Source of the DNA: Hippopus hippopus
Taxonomy: Eukaryota; Mollusca; Bivalvia; Cardiida; Cardiidae
Length of the DNA stretch: 64,000 nucleotides
Direction: 5' to 3'
Assembly: GCA_946811185.2 (NCBI GenBank)
Contig: OX328105.1
Location: 38,752,974-38,816,973, forward strand
The number at the start of each line of letters is the position of its first letter. Position 1 is the first letter of the stretch. This document shows, one piece after another, positions 9,236 to 20,345 of the stretch. The notes below the pieces were generated by a model. That model did not search any database, was not told where the DNA came from, and saw nothing but the letters and a program-made list of their open reading frames with translations. A program made the translations under genes and the position numbers.

Positions 9236-10089
9236 GGCTCTGAAAATGTAAATATCTAAATACAATACAGGGTTTGTTTAGTTGTATGTACAGTTAATAC
9301 TTCAATTATCGCCTGGGAAAGTATGAGATCATATTTCAAGCAATAGTAATGTCTCTTTTACTCTTTTACCAGTAAGATGCCCAGGAGAACTAAAGATGTT
9401 CTGACTATGTAGGTCCAGACCAAATTTACAGTAACTTCAATCTTGGGTTGGCTCTGTCCAATATTTTACAAGAAAATACAGCTAAAACAGCCTTGAAATG
9501 CTCTATCTGTTTAGAAAAAAGTAAATACCAATCCTTTTCAGTTGCTCTCTATTTTAATAGGTTGAATGAGAAGTGAAAAGTTTGTTAATATTCCCTTGCA
9601 GTTGGGCAAAATGAATTTGATTTTCAAATCACAGTGTTTGTCAAACACTCTGAAAAAAAAAAGAAACCAGCTAAACTTACCACAGTCTGGAATGGAGTAA
9701 GTAATTTTTTTTTTTCGTGGAGGGGATTGCCATGACAAAAACCTTTATATTAGAAAAAGACTTTTTTTTGCCAAAGAAATTAGAGTTTTGTAGATTAGCA
9801 GACAGATCTTCTGAAAGAAGAAAGCTGTTGAAAGTGTAAAATTTGTTGAATGAATTAAATTAGTATTCCATTCAGTATCTACTACTACTATAAAAAAAAA
9901 AACATATCATACATGTATTTTGATGTCTTAATTTGTTATTTTGTATGGTTATATTGTTGTATAAAATTGGTGTTCTATGTGCTTGCATTTTTATATTCCC
10001 ATAAAAATGATTTGGCAAAAGTACTATTGTTATTGGGATCTTTTGAAATGTCTCAGCAAAGTGAATAGTCCAGATCATAGATTAGATTA
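9236..10089. other. Unique AT-rich 3' UTR sequence
   Basis: I see no repeat family, coding region or RNA gene here, only homopolymer A/T runs. Confidence 0.5.
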
Positions 10090-10168
10090 CATGTTTTACA
10101 CAGTCTGATCTTGATCAACACTGTTTGCAAACACAACTTAAGTTTTGAAAGGCACTATAAAGGTTAAA
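10090..10168 (+). repeat. FB-B right-half remnant
   Basis: ACAGTCTGATCTTGATCAAC followed by ACTGTTTGCAAACACAACTT and a terminal AAAGGTTAAAC. Confidence 0.4.
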
Positions 10169-10255
10169 CTTTAGCGTATCTGAAATCAGTTTTATTATCC
10201 ATTGCAAAGAAACTTTGATGGATCACAACTTGCATTGTTGTATTTGTTCATGCAT

Positions 10256-10261
10256 AATAAA
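10256..10261 (+). promoter_or_regulatory. Candidate polyadenylation signal
   Basis: Canonical AATAAA at the end of the unique sequence downstream of the CNC-bZIP stop codon. A second AATAAA is at 10309-10314. Which is used, if either, cannot be told from sequence alone. Confidence 0.4.
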
Positions 10262-10615
10262 ATGACTCATGAAAGTTTATTGAGATTTAACGAATTAGAT
10301 ATTGTGTTAATAAAAAACAAGATTAATAGAAGCAGTTTTTGTAATGATAAAGGATTACTATAGTCAAAGAAAATAGTACGAGAGCTATTTAATATCCTGT
10401 TAAATTTTTTTTCTGGCCTGCAAAAAATATCGCAAATTGGTCAAAGAACAGTCTTACAGGGAAAAAAAATGTATTTTTTTCAACAGCATGGAAACCACTT
10501 TGGGGAGATGGGTTATAAACAAGCAATACATGTAGCTCTTTTTGCAGCGTTCATTGTCTTCAAAATCAATCCACTGCAAGGTCATGGAAAGTCCTGTAAT
10601 TGTTGAAAGTAATGA

Positions 10616-10846
10616 ATAAACTCTTTACCAAACAACACAATTTTAGACCTTGTTTAAACTGAAAGGATTTGCAGGAGACGAATTCAGTATAATACAAAAA
10701 TTACCTTTGTCTTTGAAATGGTAGAAAATATTGAGGGAAAATGAGAAAATGCTGGTAAGCAGTATTTTCTCATTTTCTCACAATCTTTTCAAAGGCCTGC
10801 TTCCTTGGGGTTTTTAAAAGTTGGGGTTGTGTGGTGAATGTTTAAT
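10616..10846 (-). repeat. FB-A copy, near complete
   Basis: AAACTCTTTACCAAACAAC at the left; hairpin around GCTGGTAAGCAG; right end TGTGTGGTGAATGTTTAA. Confidence 0.8.
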
Positions 10847-10964
10847 GGAAATAGCACGAAAAATGTAGATGTTACGCTTTAAAGCCTTTCTGTTTTCATT
10901 GATGTTTTCTTGTGTCCTCTTCTCCTTAAGCTAATAGTATTCATTGATACATATTAAGTAAACC

Positions 10965-11085
10965 TTAGAGAAAAAATGGCTAAGACATGAACACTGTTTT
11001 GATCTGTAGAAAATTTTTGGCTCGGGAAGAATTATATCCATAGGCAGTTTCTCCTTTTTTTACAGTGTTTTCAAATTGGTCTGTG
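10965..11085 (-). repeat. FB-A remnant
   Basis: Only GTAGAAAATTTTTGG and TTTCTCCTTTTTTTACAGTGTTTTC-type flanks of the hairpin remain. Confidence 0.4.
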
Positions 11086-11363
11086 TCAAGAGGAAATGAA
11101 CAAATTTATGCCGTTGTTAATGAGGTAAATATTGTAAACAGGGTTGTTATAAATGGCAGGTTGCTGGGTGAAGTTAAATGACCCCTTAAAAGATACGCTA
11201 TTTAATGATTCATGTTTTTTTCCTTCAAATGAAAGATATATTTTGTAGAAAAAATCAATTTCAATCCCTTATCAGTGAAATATTATTTTCAAGTTTCCTT
11301 TGACTCACTCTTGAGCAGATGTTAAAAGTTAGACTGTCCAATTTCCAAATGTAGAGAGAAATT

Positions 11364-11583
11364 TAACCCTATACCACATAATCCAGACCTTAAATGATAC
11401 TGAGAAAGACAGCTTTTGAAAACATAATGGAAAAAGGAGAAAATGCAGCATTTTCTCCTTTTCCCATCATGTTTTCTACCCTTTCCAAAACAAATTTGTA
11501 TTTTTGAGTCAGATTTAGTTTTTTTTTGTGCAATGCTTTCAATTTGGGTAAGTGTAAGATTTTGTCATTTGATAAAGAGTTGA
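11364..11583 (+). repeat. FB-A copy with shortened hairpin loop
   Basis: TTAACCCTATACCACATAAT at the left and TTTGATAAAGAGTTGAA at the right. The loop region has lost CTGGTAAC, leaving GAAAATGCAGCATTTTC as a tighter palindrome. Confidence 0.8.
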
Positions 11584-11734
11584 ACAATGTAATAAATTGA
11601 GAAAATGGTCAAGATGATTGGTTTCTGCCCTGGATCTGTCACAAGGGAAGTAATGACCATAAAAAATCTTTATTTGAAACAGTGTAATGGGAAAAACGAG
11701 CAAGATCATGTTAAAACTAATGGTTTTTCCTTTA

Positions 11735-11946
11735 ATTCTTTACCAAACAACAAAATTTTTTACTGGTCCAAATTGAAAGCATTTGCAAATGACAGAATAC
11801 GTGTAGTTTAAATGTTGATCTCCGTCACTGACTGTGGGAAAAGAAAAAAATGCTGGGTAACAGCATTTTCTCCTTTTCCCACAATGTTTTTAAAAACCTC
11901 CCGTTTCAGGGTCGTTAAAACTTGGGATTGTTTGGTAACCAGTTAA
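11735..11946 (-). repeat. FB-A copy
   Basis: TTAATTCTTTACCAAACAAC to TTTGGTAACCAGTTAAA, with hairpin TGCTGGGTAACAGCA. Confidence 0.8.
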
Positions 11947-12141
11947 ATCTTTTTCCTGAGGTTTTTGCTGCTGGAGAATAAAACTATTATATTTGTGTGG
12001 CAATGGGTTTAGATGTAAAAGGGTTGATATGCAGGTGCATACAAATATGGAGGGTCTCTGCATTGACAGGAGGGATAGGAAAATAAAGATAGATAACTGA
12101 TAAAACCTACTCTTATCATCTAAATACTGCATGCTATTTTG

Positions 12142-12345
12142 TTTAACTTTAACCAAACAGTTTGGAGTATTAAATGCCTTGAGGAAAAAAAGTTCTGAAA
12201 ACACTGAGAAATATGGAGAAAATTTTATATTCAGCATTTTCTCATTTTCTAACAATGTTTTATAACTTTTCAGACATAAATTCTTTATATTTGAGCCACA
12301 TTTAGTTTATGGCCTGGAAATACTTCCAGTTTGGACAAGCCTTAT
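12142..12345 (+). repeat. FB-A copy, diverged
   Basis: TTAACTTTAACCAAACAG at the left and GTTTGGACAAGCC near the right. First of four consecutive FB-A copies. Confidence 0.65.
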
Positions 12346-12347
12346 AC

Positions 12348-12482
12348 CCTTTACCACACAATCACGAGTTTTAAAAACCTTGAAAAAGTGCGCTTGTTAT
12401 AGACAACTTTTGGAAGGATGATTGAAAATGGAGCAATTGCTTGTTGCAAGATATTTTGTCATTTCCCACAATGTTTTCCTTA
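12348..12482 (+). repeat. FB-A partial copy, TTGC subfamily hairpin
   Basis: ACCCTTTACCACACAATCAC at the left; centre GCAATTGCTTGTTGCAAG; truncated after the hairpin. Confidence 0.6.
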
Positions 12483-12486
12483 TGGT

Positions 12487-12711
12487 TTAAACTCTTAACC
12501 AAATGACAAAATTATAGACTAGTCAGAAAGGAATGTTTTAGAATATGACAAAACAAATGTGTCTATATAATCATGGGATTTGTCCTTAAAGGGTTAAAAA
12601 AAATACACAAATAGAGAAATAGCTGGTTACCAGAATTCTGTCTTTTTCCTACATGGTATTTCTTTGTTATGGCCGTAAAAACTTTGGATTGTTAACTTTG
12701 GTATAGGGTTA
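12487..12711 (-). repeat. FB-A copy, diverged
   Basis: AAACTCTTAACCAAATGAC at the left and TTTGGTATAGGGTTAA at the right; loop GCTGGTTACCAG. Confidence 0.65.
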
Positions 12712-12937
12712 ACTCTTTACCAAACCACAAAATTTTTGACTAGTCCAAATCCAATGCATTTGCAGATAACAAATTTAATATGGATCAGTGGTGATAATTG
12801 TCTATGAAACAGTAGAAAACATTTTGAGAAATGGAGAAAATGCTGGTTACAAGCATTTTCTCCTTTTTCCAAAATGTTTTCAAAAGCTTTTTCCTGTCAG
12901 GGTCATTAAAACTTGGGATTGTGTGGTGAAGAGCTAA
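12708..12937 (-). repeat. FB-A copy sharing its TTAA with the preceding copy
   Basis: TTAACTCTTTACCAAACCAC begins in the terminal TTAA of the copy ending at 12711. Right end TGTGGTGAAGAGCTAAG. Confidence 0.8.
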
Positions 12938-13205
12938 GAGTGTTTCCCTTTCCATCAAATTTTTCCCTTCAGATCCCTTGCACTATTTGTTGTTAACTGT
13001 ATTTATGAAATTAAGATGTGTGGTAGATAGATAATATGTGCTCTTGCATAATGAATTTCTATTTATATTCAGAGTTTTATATTTGGTATGGTTGAACACT
13101 TTTTGCACAAGAGGGCTTTAACACTGTACCAGCTGACAAAGTTTCAGACACATCAAAAATGAGTACCAGCACTTTCTCTTTCCAAAAGCTTTTTTTTTTT
13201 TTGTG

Positions 13206-13345
13206 TAGTAAACTCTATAGACTACTCAATTCCAACTTTTAACAACCAGCAACATTGGAAAAGGAGAAATTGCTGGTAACCAGCATTTTCTCTTTTTCCC
13301 AAAATGGTTTCAAACCTTTAAAGGACAAATTTCATGTTTTCAAAT
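13206..13345 (+). repeat. FB-A left half
   Basis: AACTCTATAGACTACTCAATTCC then AATTGCTGGTAACCAGCATT. The right half is cut off. A weaker fragment lies just before it (13117-13195). Confidence 0.65.
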
Positions 13346-13349
13346 TACC

Positions 13350-13560
13350 CAACAACTTGCTTAGACTGGTCGAAACTGAAAACATTTGCAGTGGACAAAT
13401 TGTATGTTGTCCAAATGATAGGATTTTTTATTTGATAGGGTAGAAAACATTGTGTGAAAAGGGGGAAATGCTGGTTACCAGCAATTTCACCTTTTCCCAC
13501 AATGTTTTTAAAGGTGCTCTCCCTCAGGATTGTTAAAGTACTTTATTATATGGTAAGGCT
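13350..13560 (-). repeat. FB-A copy lacking its left end
   Basis: GACTGGTCGAAACTGAAAAC through ATGCTGGTTACCAGCAAT to TATATGGTAAGGC. Confidence 0.7.
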
Positions 13561-13703
13561 ATGTAAGCAATGATACTGGGAAACTTAGAGAGTTGAATAG
13601 AAGAAAGGATGAGTTGATAATTGCAGTGAACTCTTCACCTCTAGAAACCAGTTTGCTACAGGCAACTTTGAAAACATCCTAGTTGATAATGGTTATCATA
13701 GTT

Positions 13704-14057
13704 AATGAGCCATGCTCTGTGAAAAGGGGGTTTAGTGCATCTACTAAAAGTATTGACCCAATTCAGCCTGTGCAGTCCCAGTGAGCTGACCATTTTGCTA
13801 CTGGTCAATTTTCTGCATGTGAAAGGACCTATCTACCTTTCGATTCATCACAGTGATGTATTATGCCAAGCAAGTCATCACATCATTATGAATCCATAAA
13901 GTGTTTTGTCCAACAACAAACTGATTCTTGTGGTAGAGTGGCCCCTGGACAAGCATAAGTTTGACCAATAGGAAAAAGTAAGAACTGCACTGGCTGACCA
14001 GTGTTGATACTTTTTGCAGATGCATTAAACCCCCTTTTCACAGAGTATGGCTCATTA
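13704..14057. repeat. FB-D long copy or two half copies head to head
   Basis: Begins GAGCCATGCTCTGTGAAAAG and ends TTCACAGAGTATGGCTC, so both outer ends are present. At about 350 bp it is longer than other copies because it carries two separate middle parts (ATTCAGCCTGTGCAGTCCC and ACTGGCTGACCAGTGTTG). Confidence 0.75.
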
Positions 14058-14103
14058 ATTAATGATAGATTCAATGCAGTAATAGATTTTAGAACCACTT
14101 GGC

Positions 14104-14294
14104 TGAGCTGGGCAGTTCAGTAGGTAATGTACCGTGCTTGAAACACTGGTTTTGTTGGTTTGATTCCCCAGCTTGGCCAAATTCTTTCAGAGAGTTGCAG
14201 CAGGATTCATTTCTCACAGCTAAACATTGTTTTGAGAATGTTAACATGTGACGGCCACTTTATAATTGAAATTATGTTTAAAATGGCATTAAAT
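14104..14294 (+). repeat. tRNA-headed SINE, 5' portion
   Basis: Head GAGCTGGGCAGTTCAGTAGG, then GGTTTGATTCCCCAGCTTG, a B-box match. The tail ends in GTTTAAAATGGCATTAAA. Confidence 0.6.
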
Positions 14295-14545
14295 ATGGAA
14301 CAAACAAAAGTACAAACAAAAACTCACTGAAAGTTTGCTTGTCACCTTTTACCACAATACTATCAAAATAAGATTTTTTTTTCCAAGATTGTAGAAAGTT
14401 GCCTACTAGATGTAATGTAGAGATCAAGAAATAGAAAATCTGATAGCAAATAGATATGAACTAGAAACCCCCATTGATTAATTCTAGAAAACATAATTGG
14501 TATATAGAGGATCTTCTCAATATCTCGTTATTTACTAGTAATTAT

Positions 14546-14772
14546 TTAACTCTTTACTGCACATTGTCGACTTTAACAACCTTGGGAAAAAGCCTTTTGA
14601 AAGCATTGTGGGAAAGGAGAAAATGCTGGTCACCAGCATTTTCTCCTTTTCCCACCATGTTTTCTGCCCTATCAAAGAAAGATTGTACCATGTAAGCCAC
14701 ACATTGAACTTGTCGTTTGCAAATACTTTCAGTTTGGACAAGGCCAAAATTTTGTCATCTGGTAAACGGCTA
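14546..14772 (+). repeat. FB-A copy, full length
   Basis: TTAACTCTTTACTGCACATTG at the left (14546-14566) and ATCTGGTAAACGGCTAAC at the right; hairpin GCTGGTCACCAGC. A partial reversed copy follows directly (14769-14815). Confidence 0.82.
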
Positions 14773-15071
14773 ACTCTTTACCAAACAATGCCACATTGAC
14801 AAAATGCTGGTTGCCAGTTCTTGAAGTAAAGGAAAATGACTTTTATAAATGATATTGAAAATATTGTGGGATTATAAACAAGTGCTTGTCTTCTCTAGGG
14901 AAAAAATAAAAACTTTTCTTTAGTGTTGAAGAATAAAATGTTGGTGCTTTTGTGTCACATTTCAAAAGAGTCACAGTATTCCTATGTGATGGATGATGTT
15001 CTTGAATATTTTTTCTGTATCAGTATTAGTGATTGAATGATAATTCTTGAAAAAGACATGAAAGATTTGTA

Positions 15072-15512
15072 ATCAACCCTTTGTAACACAATCCCATGTT
15101 TTAATTGATACTTACAGAACTGAATTAATGTAATGGACAGCTTCAATTATGAAAAGAATCCGTAATACCGAATTTTCATTGTTGTTATGGCCAGAATATG
15201 TAACAAAATTGCGGACAGTGTAGATCCAAGATCAGACTGCACGTTCTGTGCAGTCTGATCTTGATCTACACTGTCCGCAAAAACAACTTGACTCGGTTCC
15301 AGCGCTTTATGGGTTAAGGACTCTGAAAAAGAAGGCTCATGAAAACATTGTGGGAAAAGGAGAAATGCTGGCACCCAGCATTTTTGCTTTTTTCCCACAA
15401 TCTTTTTCACTTTTTCAAAAGCAAATTCCAACATCTGTGTCATGTTAAGTTGCCTTCAGCAAATGCTTTCAGTTTGGAAAGGTCTAAAATTTTTTCGTCT
15501 GGTAATGAGTTA
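15072..15512 (+). repeat. FB-A copy split by a nested FB-B
   Basis: The left piece (AACCCTTTGTAACACAATCCC..GTTTTAA) stops at TTAA 15101-15104. The rest resumes after TTAA 15314-15317 with GGACTCTGAAAAAGAAGG and runs to TCTGGTAATGAGTTAAA. Confidence 0.82.
15105..15317 (+). repeat. FB-B variant nested at an internal TTAA of FB-A
   Basis: Centre CAGACTGCACGTTCTGTGCAGTC flanked by GGACAGTGTAGATCC and ATCTACACTGTCCGC (quoted centre 15235-15257). The left arm is diverged from the family; the right end is TTTATGGGTTAA. Confidence 0.75.
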
Positions 15513-15524
15513 AAGGCCCAATAA

Positions 15525-16125
15525 TGACCAAATTCAGGAACAGATTGCTGACAAATTTAATTCATACCATCAAAAAAAGAGGATATTATTATGAGTCTGA
15601 TAATGTGTTTCAGTCAGAGTTCTGGTTGCTAGCAGAAAAATGTATTGCAAAACTAGAACAAATTTTAAAGTTGTCAACTTTTATTCAATTTTTACCATTC
15701 ATTTTTCTGCCAGCGACTGGAATAGTCAAATATCACTTCAAATAATCAAAATAAGATGCACATGTATGCAGTCTGCACCTCCTACTTTCAGATTTCGCTA
15801 TTACTATCAAATTTGACTGTAGTGGCTACAGCATATGTATACGGTCCTACATGTAATGGCTTAGGATTGATGCAGTCACATATCAATTGTCTGGATCAAA
15901 GATGATTAACAACTCATGAGCAATAATATAAGTTGGCCCGCTGGGCTGACAGACTGATTTTCCTTGCCCCTGCCTGTTTATCACTTAATTTCATAAACAT
16001 GTTATTGTAGGTGATGAAAAGGTTATTTCTCATTCCTCCATGTTGCTTCTAAATACTTTCCACTTTTCAGTAGTTTGAGTCCTTTGATTTTTAATACAAA
16101 TGATGCCTGTTTGATGCTCAAAGAC
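15525..16125. other. Intergenic sequence with nothing recognised
   Basis: AT-rich, with no repeat family or coding signal that I can support. Confidence 0.5.
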
Positions 16126-16130
16126 TTTAA

Positions 16131-16350
16131 CTTTTACCACACAATGCTGACTTTTTAAATACCCAGAGAAAAAAAAAAAGCTTTTGAAAACACTGGGGGA
16201 AAAAGAGAAAATTCTAGTAACCAGTATTTTCTCCTTTTCCCACAGTGTTTTCTACCCTTGCCAAACAGACTTCATTTTTGGGGCACACTTCTTTTGTCTT
16301 CTGCAAATGCTTTCAGACTGGGGTCTGAAATTTTGCAGTTTGAGTGAGAA
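16131..16350 (+). repeat. FB-A copy, diverged right end
   Basis: CTTTTACCACACAATGCTG at the left; hairpin TTCTAGTAACCAGTATT; right end TTTTGCAGTTTGAGTGAG. Confidence 0.7.
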
Positions 16351-16856
16351 TAAAGGAATTGTAAGACAAGGATATCCCAAGACTGACTCCCCAAACAGCC
16401 TATTACCATGTTCATATCATACACATCATTGCTTTGTTTTGTTTTGTGTTGTGTTGTTTTCCTTTCATTTTTTGTTTTTCAAACTGTAATATGTACAAAA
16501 GTTATACATGTACATGTACAAGCATTCGTATATGCTGAATCTCTGTAGAAAATGTATAGTGCTGCTTTCTGTTAATCATTAATCACTGTAAAAACATTCA
16601 TTTTTCCAAAATAATTTTCTGCATGATTATTTTTGTTTCTTTTTGATCAGGTTTGAAGAAAATGATCATCTTAGTTTCACGTGAAAACCATCTTTTCCTG
16701 GTCTCTTCATATCTAAATCAAATTTTTTTTTTGTATTTCTTGAAAGCAATGAAAGAAGGGGGGGGGTGTCTGTCAACACCCCCTCTCTCCCCCTGCAGTA
16801 TATGAAATAAGTCTATTGTTTCATTTTTTGTATACTAAAAATGTCCCTATTGCCTT

Positions 16857-17062
16857 CAACCCTTTACCAAAGTTTAGGGCTTGTTCAAATTGAAAACAAT
16901 GGCAGATGGGTAATAGAACGTGGCTAAAAGGATAAGAGTTGTCTGTGAAAGGGTAGAAAACATTATAGGAAAAAGAAGAAAACGCTGGTTACCCGCGTTT
17001 TCTCCTTTTCAATCAATGTTATCGAAATCGACCTTATTTAGAGATCGTTTGGTAAAGGGCAA
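16857..17062 (-). repeat. FB-A copy with compensated hairpin change
   Basis: AACCCTTTACCAAAGTTTAG at the left and TTTGGTAAAGGGCAATAA at the right. The loop reads AAACGCTGGTTACCCGCGTTT: T-to-C on one arm is matched by A-to-G on the other (quoted loop 16980-17000). Confidence 0.78.
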
Positions 17063-17330
17063 TAACCCCAAGACAAAGATTTATTTGCAGTTGTAAATGA
17101 TAGTGAAAATGAATGTTTTAACAGTAATAAAATAAGCTTGTATTGTATTACTATTGATTGCAAAAAATTACTGTTAGCTTAAACTTATCTGTTTTACGTA
17201 CATGAAGAAGTTACTGTTACGTTTTTGTGCTGAAAATGATTAAAAATATATTTTTATTTGATACAGTTTTGTATGTTTTCTTTGCAAGTCAACCGACAGG
17301 GTGATTGACATTTCATCAGCATTATTTTGT

Positions 17331-17980
17331 TAGCTCAAGTAAGCATGAAATGTCCAAGATGAGCTAAAGTGATTGTGCCTTGTTTGGTATTCGTCTTCCT
17401 TCGCTCGTCAACTTTACTTTGTGTACACTCGAGAGGCCATATATATATAGTGTAATGCTCATTAAACTTGATCATAATGTTGATCTTGATGAAGTCTCTG
17501 AAGAATTTGAAAATGAGTTACCTTGGGTCCTAAAAGGTCACTAGGCCAAATTTACACAAAACCTTAGTACACAGTTTCATTCCAGTGCCCCAAAACTTGT
17601 TTGTCTTAATACCTCGGACAAGTCTATAATGAGCTATCTGAGGACATGAGGCAGGTCACTAGGTTAAATCTCTGGAAAGCCTGTTTGCTTTTTAGAGGCC
17701 AAAATTTCAGTCCAATGCGATTGAAATTTGGTCAGAATCTTTGTCTTGGGGGAAAAAAAAAACGGTCTTGTTTAAAAATGGTTCATCGTGATTAAAAAGG
17801 TCGTTCGCATGGCCGAAAAGAAATAGTGCATCATTTACAAATCGGACTTGGCACAGTATTCATGAAACATGGTCAGAATATTGATCTCAATTATGCCTTG
17901 TTTTTAAACGAATTATTTATTTCTCAAAGATATAAAAGCTCAGGAGAGCGAGCAAGGGCCATCGTGACCCTCATTTCTTC
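17331..17980 (+). mobile_element. Repeat G-like element without the tandem array
   Basis: The left end TAGCTCAAGTAAGC and the right end GAGAGCGAGCAAGGGCCATC parallel repeat G. The interior has ACTAGGCCAAATTTACAC and ACTAGGTTAAATCTC motifs in near-repeat. No coding capacity. Confidence 0.5.
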
Positions 17981-18052
17981 TTTTTTCACTGTGTTTTCAA
18001 ATGCCGTCATGCTCGCGATCTTAAAAACACAAGACTGTTTTGCAACGGATTA
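17965..18052 (-). repeat. FB-A right-end fragment
   Basis: TTCACTGTGTTTTCAAATGCC to ACTGTTTTGCAACGGATTAAC; the hairpin is lost. Confidence 0.4.
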
Positions 18053-18111
18053 ACAATCGTACCATCCATTCCTGGTCGAAAAAAATCGGTAGTTGATGTA
18101 TTTCAAGTCCA

Positions 18112-18300
18112 GGGTCCGTAATCACAAATCATCTTTAATAACAACCACAGTGCAATTCTCAAGAATTCTCTATAACTTGAAGTAAATCAATATTTGATTG
18201 GCTAAACCATTTGGTTTAGCCATTCAGGAATTGCGTTACTTTCTAAATTTAGAAATAAACTAGGAGCGCAATTTAGAACGGTTAGTGAATTCGGCCCCAG
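18112..18300. repeat. FB-E copy
   Basis: Ends AGGGTCCGTAATCAC and GTGAATTCGGCCC. The centre GATTGGCTAAACCATTTGG pairs with GGTTTAGCCATTC. Confidence 0.75.
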
Positions 18301-19205
18301 GTTGCCTATTACCTTTTGCAACAGCCAAGCATTAAAAATCCAAGAATAGGTCTGCACGTGTTGTCAAAAAGTAGATCTACATTAAGCTGTGCTTGGCGTA
18401 TTTTGGCTAAACATGGTTGTCTTTGGGTTTCTTTAATGGATTTACCTGGTTATCCCAAAAATGCAAGATTATGATGTGTCTTTCGCTTATGCCCCAAAAA
18501 CCCCTTCCTTACCCCAACCAACACAAAATCAAAGGCCCGAGAGTCTAGATAACAATTAAGTCTTCTTAGTTGCCCATCTATTTCTAAATCAACAGGTTAG
18601 TTGAAATGACAGGAGTACCAGTGTGTTCTAATGATACTCTGGCAAACAAATTTAGCTACTGTTCACTGCCTCGATCAAGATGAGACTACACTATACACAT
18701 ACTGGCTGACCCTAGATGTACAAACCGCGATATTTTGTGGTGTATTTCGTTTCAAAAACACACTTTTTTTTTTAGACAAATACAGTTAGGTCCTTCCTAC
18801 TATATAATCAATGCCATTAATTATCATTCACTGGCTGTAAATCTAGGCTGGTTTTTAATGACTCCTGAGGAAGCTGCTTTCTTTAAAAATGTTATACAAG
18901 CGTTTTTTTTAAAATTAGAATTTTACTCTTGTGAAGGAATACAAACAGAAGAGATGTTTCTGACAATGGTATCCTATGGTCGGAGAATGGAGTTCGTTTT
19001 AGAGTTTTTCTGTGAAGTAAAGATACCTCCCAAGTTGAAAACCATTTTTTTTTTTTTGTTTTAAATCCGATAAATAGAATCAAAAGCCCTCCATGATTCG
19101 TTTTCCAAAGTACAAAACTACAAGGTAGATTTGTATTTTGATTAAAATACTAGACATGCAAACAGAGAGATAGAGACATCGGATTAGATCTATCCTTTAT
19201 GCGGC
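18301..19205. other. Intergenic sequence with nothing recognised
   Basis: About 900 bp without a repeat family I can identify. Open frames here are short and shared between strands, with poly-T runs, and I do not consider them coding. Confidence 0.45.
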
Positions 19206-19208
19206 GAA

Positions 19209-19421
19209 TTAACCCTTAGGCTGCTAAGTGCGACTCATGGACCTTTTGCGGACAGTGTAGATCAAGATCAGACTGCACAGAACGTGCAGTCTGATCTATG
19301 ATCTACACTGTCCGATAAGGAGATATCTTTCCCCCAAAAAGACCTTTGGAATAGCGTAATTTAGGCTTCTGCAAACGGCTTGAAAGTTTCATTTAACTTA
19401 TTTGGCAGTATAATGGTTAAC
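19209..19421 (-). repeat. FB-B copy, full length
   Basis: TTAACCCTTAGGCTGCTAAG at the left and GGCAGTATAATGGTTAAC at the right; centre CACAGAACGTGCAGTCTG. Confidence 0.85.
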
Positions 19422-19429
19422 CCAAGAGA

Positions 19430-19580
19430 CACTTTCAGTCTAGAAATAAAGACCCAAATTATTATAATTCAAGGTTACTTTTGTCCAGAAGGTCTAGTCA
19501 TAGCGGACAGTGTAGATCACAGATCAGACTGCACGTTTTGTGCAATCTGATCTTGATCTACACTGACCGCAAAGGTAACT
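19430..19580 (+). repeat. FB-B copy, GGTAACTA-ended subtype
   Basis: Centre CTGCACGTTTTGTGCAATCTG. The right arm reads ACTGACCGCAAAGGTAACTA instead of the usual AGGTCAGTGAGTCGCG; the copy at 58450 shares this. Confidence 0.68.
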
Positions 19581-19764
19581 ATATGAATTTGTAAAATTGC
19601 GTTTAAGGATTTTAAAGCTGGTTGATTTACTGGGTTTGTAAATTAAGCTCCAGTCTAGCCTATCTATTTTAACTCGATACTTCCCTGTCACAGATTTACT
19701 GTATTCGATAGTGCAGAATATTTTTGTTAAACGTGGATAAGAGACTTGCATTGATAATTGATAC

Positions 19765-19865
19765 ATGGATGCACGTGAAAACATTGTGACAAAAGGAGAA
19801 ATTGTTCGTAACTAGCAGTTTCGTCTTTTGCCATAATTTTTTTTAAACTAGTCTCATGTTGGACA
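19765..19865. repeat. FB-A hairpin, TTGTTCGTAACTAGCAG subfamily
   Basis: GAAAACATTGTGACAAAAGG..CTTTTGCCATAATTTTTTT flanks, with no outer TTAA ends. Same short form as the hairpin at 8211 and 24599. Confidence 0.6.
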
Positions 19866-19888
19866 AAAATGTCGTCTGCAACTGGTAT

Positions 19889-20092
19889 TGAGTTACCCTC
19901 TTAGGCTGGTAAGCGCGACTCAGGGCGCTTTTGTGGCTGGTGTAGATCAAGATCAGACTGATCTTGGATCTACACTGTCCGATAAGGAGATATTTTTCCC
20001 CAAAAAATAACATAGAAATTACAATATTTAGGGGTTTTCTTTTAGTATTAGCCAGATAGTTTCATTCAACTTATTTAGCATGTTAAGGTTTA
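19889..20092 (-). repeat. FB-B copy with shortened hairpin
   Basis: GTTACCCTCTTAGGCTGGTAAG at the left (19889-19910). The centre has collapsed to AGATCAGACTGATCTTGG, deleting the TGCACG loop. The right end meets the next FB-A copy. Confidence 0.8.
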
Positions 20093-20319
20093 AACTCTTT
20101 ACCAAACAACAAAATTTTAGACTGGTCCAAATTGAAAGCATTTGCAGAAGACAAAATTAACATGACTCAAAAATTAAAATTTGTTCTGGGAAGGTAGAAA
20201 ACATTGTGTGAAAAGGAGAAAATGCTGTTTACCAGCATTTTCTCCTTTTTCCACGATGTTTTCAAAAGGCTTCTATTTCAGAGTCGTGAAAACCAGGGAT
20301 TGTTTGGGAAAGGGTTAAT
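20091..20319 (-). repeat. FB-A copy, full length, abutting FB-B
   Basis: TTTAAACTCTTTACCAAAC at the left follows directly on the FB-B end. Right end TTTGGGAAAGGGTTAAT. Confidence 0.85.
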
Positions 20320-20345
20320 AGAATTTCAGACTGTATAAAGGCTTG

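Larger units (their letters stand above)
8107..10300 (+). other. Probable 3' UTR of the CNC-bZIP gene
   Basis: Mostly unique AT-rich sequence with no further coding signal follows the stop codon, and AATAAA signals appear at 10256 and 10309. Several repeats lie inside it: a short hairpin at 8211-8277, an FB-D copy and FB-B remnants. The end of transcription is inferred only from the AATAAA sites. Confidence 0.5.

Noticed and set aside
14608..14799. Recurring peptides with KEKMLVTSIFSFSHNVF in dozens of places on both strands
   Set aside because: These are translations of the FB-A hairpin (GAAAATGCTGGTAACC..). They occur wherever the repeat occurs, in truncated and shifted contexts.
18735..19064. 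A 109-codon plus-strand frame
   Set aside because: No recognised domain, low-complexity poly-Phe ends from T runs, and no splice or promoter support.
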